Shown: positions 7,210 to 10,518 of the stretch, one piece after another
Position numbering within the stretch: the first letter of the stretch is position 1
How the letters are laid out: the number at the start of each line of letters is the position of its first letter
Assembly (NCBI GenBank): GCA_900617975.1
Contig: UZAE01002043.1
Span: 1-10,518, forward strand
Direction: 5' to 3'
Length of the DNA stretch: 10,518 nt
Origin: Rodentolepis nana
Lineage: Eukaryota > Platyhelminthes > Cestoda > Cyclophyllidea > Hymenolepididae
The notes under the pieces: generated by a model
Told to the model about the DNA's origin: nothing
The model's database searches: none
The model's input: only the letters and a program-made list of their open reading frames with translations
Made by a program: the position numbers and the translations under genes

Positions 7210-9736
7210 TATTAACTTAAATAATACTAAAATGATAGAATTCTTATTGTAAAATAGCGACAAACCGTAAATGAAATTGAAAAAGTTACAAATAAATAAG
7301 TCCTAACTACCCTTTCAAAATGTGAGATTTCTCGTTTTTTTAATTTTTACTAGATAATATAAACTTTTTATCAATTACCCTCGCCTCCCATGAAATATTT
7401 ATTGGTTTATAATTATGGTCAAGGTAAAGCCTTTTCTTTTGCTCTTCTCAACTACCTTGGTACCAATTTTCAAATCTCTGAAGGGATTAAAATGAAAAGA
7501 ATAACTCTTCTGAGGGACTTTTATACTTAGTTTTCTAAAATTGTTGAAGTTGTACCCTTTTACACCCATTCAGAATGGGAACAATGATGTCTAAATCTTC
7601 ATGCTTAAAAATCACTTAATGGAGTGTTATAAAGATTGCATTTCGTTTTTAACCAAAATGGATCGGCTTCAGAGTTACTTAGAGATTACTTATTCACTAA
7701 CATTATTTCATAATATCGAGCGAAACAATGTGCCTAGCAAAGTCTAAGAGGCCACTAATGGAGTTCGAATGTATATTTCTCACAAAAGAAACACAAATAA
7801 AATTAAAATATTTACTTTCTTATAGAATTGGTGCTTTCTTATAAGCAGGAATGTAGTTCATATATGAAGACTTAGCTGGCTCTTTTAAGCTAATCAACAA
7901 CTTGGGAAAAGGAATTAAATTTTAGTTTAAACAGTCGTCACGTTTTTGCCTTTAAAAATAATTTGTTAATTGGATTGATTTAAATTCGACTTCATTTTAA
8001 GCATCGCAAAAGGTTGATTTTGAAAAGCCTTTAACTTGATCTTAAACTGGCCACTGTAAAGGTTATTAGTAGACTTGAAATCTTTTAACATTGTATTTTA
8101 GTTTTATCATTTAGTGCTAAGCCTAAAAATTCAATGAGAACTTTTACAATTTGCATTACTGCCCTTACCGTATTTAATGAAAACATTGAAAGCAAATATC
8201 TATGCAACTTAAATCAGCAACTCATTTCATTAAATTAGAAATCTAAATCTTTTTATTAAGGAACGCATCCATTTTTGCAGAATATTCTGCTGCCAATGAC
8301 ATTAAAATTGGGTCAATTTATTAAAATATAATAGTAATTAATGATGTTTTGTTACATTTAGTTCTCAAAACCGGCCTGTAATTATCGCATTAAAAAATTC
8401 AAGATTAGATTAAATTGAGCATTTCTTGAAACTAGATTATTTTGCAAAGAATATTTTTAACGTTACATATTAAAAATAATGACGGTTTAATGACATACTA
8501 TTGAACAGCTGGAAAACGTTTCCTAAATTTACTACTTGCATTAACGTGGCGTATTTGAACTTCAGGTTTAGCTTTGTCTTGGCAGAATTGTAACCTTCTG
8601 TCGGTGCTTTTAAAATTAAGAATATTTATTTATAATAAAAATATTATTCTTCGTGCATTCCAAAATACCATTTGCTTAACCCTCCTTACTTATCAAATAG
8701 TATGACGAATTTCATTAAATGGTGCAATATATGTGCAAACTTTACCATAGATTAAATATATTATTGTTCCTCTGAAATGATAGTTCGGTTGACAAGTTTT
8801 AATAGATGTACTGAACTTCATTTGGGCAACGATGCTATAAGAGAGAACAGGTATGAGCATCCCGATTTTTAAAATGGGCAAAGGTTATTTGATTATGAGT
8901 AAGGAAAATATTTAAGAATTTCAATTTAAAATAAATAACTCCATTTATATAGATTACATCATTTTAACTTCAATGGATAATATTTTCAAAACTCTAACGA
9001 ATATTTTACTTAACACATCAGATAATTTTATTGTCCAAAGAATACACTAATTTGAAACTAGGATGGACCGGGATAGCTCGGATCAGCTTTAATTAGGAAT
9101 GTTCTTCTAATAGTTCCTAATTTTACTAAGTTTATCTGCATCACTGTCTCTTTGCCGATACCCTTTAACTAAAGGAGTTATGACATTTTCATACATTTAC
9201 GTTAAATTCAGCTGGCGTTCAAAATTGAATTAAATACCGAATCTTGCTAACAAGGTCACAGAATCAATAACATCAATTTCATAAACACCATTGAGAATTA
9301 AATATCTGTTAGAAATTAAAATTACATTTTGATCACAATTGTGTAAGTGAGCTAAACTGTAATTATCAATGAATTTAATCAATTTACAATCGTAATTCAT
9401 TTTAACAACTTAATATCATGTATAGTTCTGGTAGTCATTTTCCTTACTATTTGATGCGAACTTAGAATTTGAATTTCATTTTCTGAATCGGCTTTCTAGA
9501 ATTGATAAGAAACATTTCGGCTAACAATTTTATTTAAAAGTTTATTTCTATAAAATTCCAACAAAGTCTTAAGCAGTTTAAAATGAATGCTAGCGAAAGT
9601 TCTATGCTCTTTTTCAAATATATTTTAACCGATAAGTGCTTATTTTGATGGAAATTTTATCTTAGCTATCTAACCATAATTTTTTATGACAAGATCAGAA
9701 TTCAACTTTATTTAGCACATATTAATTTCATTAATT
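5249..9736. other. Gene-poor AT-rich intergenic stretch
   Basis: This stretch is about 4.5 kb of AT-rich sequence with frequent stops on both strands. The longest open frame, on + from 6484 to 6729 (no ATG start, 81 codons), follows an acceptor-like tract near 6533 but shows no recognisable family. I see no transposase, reverse transcriptase, tRNA or snRNA. Apart from the AT microsatellite I find nothing supportable. Short exons of a neighbouring gene cannot be excluded by eye. Confidence 0.5.
7172..7205. repeat. (AT)17 microsatellite
   Basis: An uninterrupted AT dinucleotide run of 34 bases in intergenic DNA, directly after a short C-rich patch (CCTCCCC). Such runs are prone to length change and to assembly error. 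Confidence 0.95.
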
Positions 9737-9907
9737 ATGTGTCTCGCGTTCGTGTTCTATCCAACTATCCATTTAATTGGATCAACTGTTCATATTACGA
9801 AGACGCGTATCGAGGCACGAGGTGAGAGGTTTCAACAGCTCCCAGAAGCAGCTACTAACTTTAATTCCCTATTGCTCCCTCAAGTTGCGATAATTAACAT
9901 TAAATGA
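9737..9907 (+). CDS. Doubtful 56-codon small ORF
   Basis: ATG at 9737 to TGA 9905-9907. The peptide begins MCLAFVFYPTIHLIGSTVHI and continues with a charged RIEARGERFQQLPEAA part. The segment around 9740-9850 is visibly richer in G and C than the kilobases before it, which gives it a coding look. A GAG|GTGAGA donor-like site lies inside it near 9821, so it could instead be an exon edge. It sits about 170 bp upstream of repeat copy 2. No family recognised; may be chance. Confidence 0.2.
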   Translation: MCLAFVFYPTIHLIGSTVHITKTRIEARGERFQQLPEAATNFNSLLLPQVAIINIK

Positions 9908-10074
9908 CAACCTCTATTTAAGTAAGCTACTTGACTGTTCAATGAATGCTGCTTAAAGTTGAATAATCTTGATAGCTTAATGTTCTTCTTGTCAAGTGCA
10001 ACAAGAATGTAAAAATGTGGCCATGTAGCAACAAAATGAAAAGAAAATTGTTCCAAGAATCAAAGTTAACAATT

Positions 10075-10372
10075 TGGGGTGTGCGATGGACTTACCTCCA
10101 CGTATACCCATACGGCAAAAAGGTCTATAAACGGGCAGTTGACTTCGGACTTCAAACTACCATGACTCCACTGTATGTCATATTCGAGTACTTCCACAGT
10201 ACTCACCTCACCTTTTTTTCTACCTTTGTGTCTGTGTCTTTAACATCAGTGAACCACTCACCTGTTCCCCCTCTCCAATTTTTCTCACTTTGATGTTCCT
10301 GTGAAGCCCGAAGTCAACCAAAGGGCTAATGACAACTATCCAAACTCCTGCCATTTGAAATAAATAAATAAA
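10075..10372 (+). repeat. Dispersed ~300-bp repeat, copy 2
   Basis: This copy realigns with 327-645 in the same orientation over nearly the whole length: TGGGGTGTGCGAT start, CATACGGCAAAAA block, CACAGTACTCACC, CTACCTTTGTGTCTGTGTCT, TTTGATGTTCCT, GTGAAGCCCGAAGTCAACC, GGGCTAATGA, and an AT-rich ATAAATAAATAAA end. It lacks about 19 bases present in copy 1 (after CACG, around 355-373), with ACG at both sides of the loss, as in a microhomology deletion. It also has small insertions in the middle. The open frame crossing it (10015-10293) mostly reads repeat sequence and is not taken as a gene. Confidence 0.85.
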
Positions 10373-10456
10373 GTTTACAATTTAAAGTTTAAAAAGTAAT
10401 CAAATTTTAAAAGGTAATTAGAACATTCTGCCGGCCTTTTCCTTTATTCCATTATG

Positions 10457-10518
10457 TCCACGTGGTACATCCTGGACAACGTATATTAATACGGCAAAAA
10501 AGTCTATCACTCGGCATT
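10457..10518 (+). repeat. Dispersed repeat, copy 3 (cut by window edge)
   Basis: TCCACGTGG, a CATCCTGGACAACG segment and ATACGGCAAAAAAGTCTAT match copy 1 from 349 onward. It keeps the roughly 19 bases that copy 2 has lost, so it is not a duplicate of copy 2. It lacks the first 22 or so bases of the other copies. It follows copy 2 head to tail after an AT-rich spacer of about 85 bp. Confidence 0.75.

Noticed and set aside
8618..8651. AT-rich imperfect inverted repeat
   Set aside because: The two arms pair only imperfectly and consist almost entirely of A and T, which form such structures by chance in this sequence.
8693..8881. 62-codon open frame on the - strand
   Set aside because: Isolated, no homology recognised, composition like its surroundings. 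Likely chance.
10015..10293. 92-codon open frame spanning repeat copy 2
   Set aside because: About three quarters of it is repeat sequence, and the matching frame in copy 1 contains a stop (GTCTATTAAC). No known domain is seen.

Overview
This looks like AT-rich eukaryotic nuclear DNA, most likely animal. The evidence is a long coding exon followed by short exons with GT...AG borders, a metazoan-style split protein gene, dispersed copies of a non-coding repeat, an AT microsatellite and several kilobases of stop-rich sequence. A parasitic flatworm such as a tapeworm or fluke would fit the base composition, the mix of one 2.5 kb intron with introns of 50-60 bp, and the gene content. That is an inference, since no single feature proves it. 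There is no bacterial operon, CRISPR array, rRNA or recognisable tRNA.

The one clear gene is on the + strand. A long exon (open from 782, first in-frame ATG at 857) encodes what I read as a protein of three diverged MATH/TRAF-like beta-sandwich repeats. The exon appears to end at a consensus donor (GTAAGT, 2219) and not at the stop codon at 2252-2254. After an intron of about 2.56 kb, a 119-bp exon (4774-4892), a 61-bp intron and a last exon (4954-5125) keep the frame exactly. They complete the third repeat and add a C-terminal tail with a KKRKK nuclear-localisation-like cluster and a short leucine-zipper-like helix. A 51-bp piece inside the last exon looks like an optional, frame-preserving mini-intron. 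The predicted product is 550 aa (533 aa if the mini-intron is removed). It has no RING, BTB or protease domain in this window, so it is best read as a MATH-only adaptor or scaffold of unknown pathway.

The gene's 5' end is uncertain. An ATG at 801 in another frame gives a helix-like N-terminus that would join the MATH frame if one base were missing from an A4-G-C4 run at 886-894. Otherwise translation starts at 857 or in an exon further upstream.

The flanks carry a dispersed repeat of about 300 bp in direct orientation: one copy upstream (327-645), one near the right end (10075-10372) and the beginning of a third at the right edge (10457-10518). Read on the - strand it carries two consensus splice donors kept in both long copies. 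The stretch from about 5.25 to 9.7 kb is AT-rich, full of stops and has no convincing gene. It holds a (AT)17 microsatellite and a few short open frames of doubtful status.
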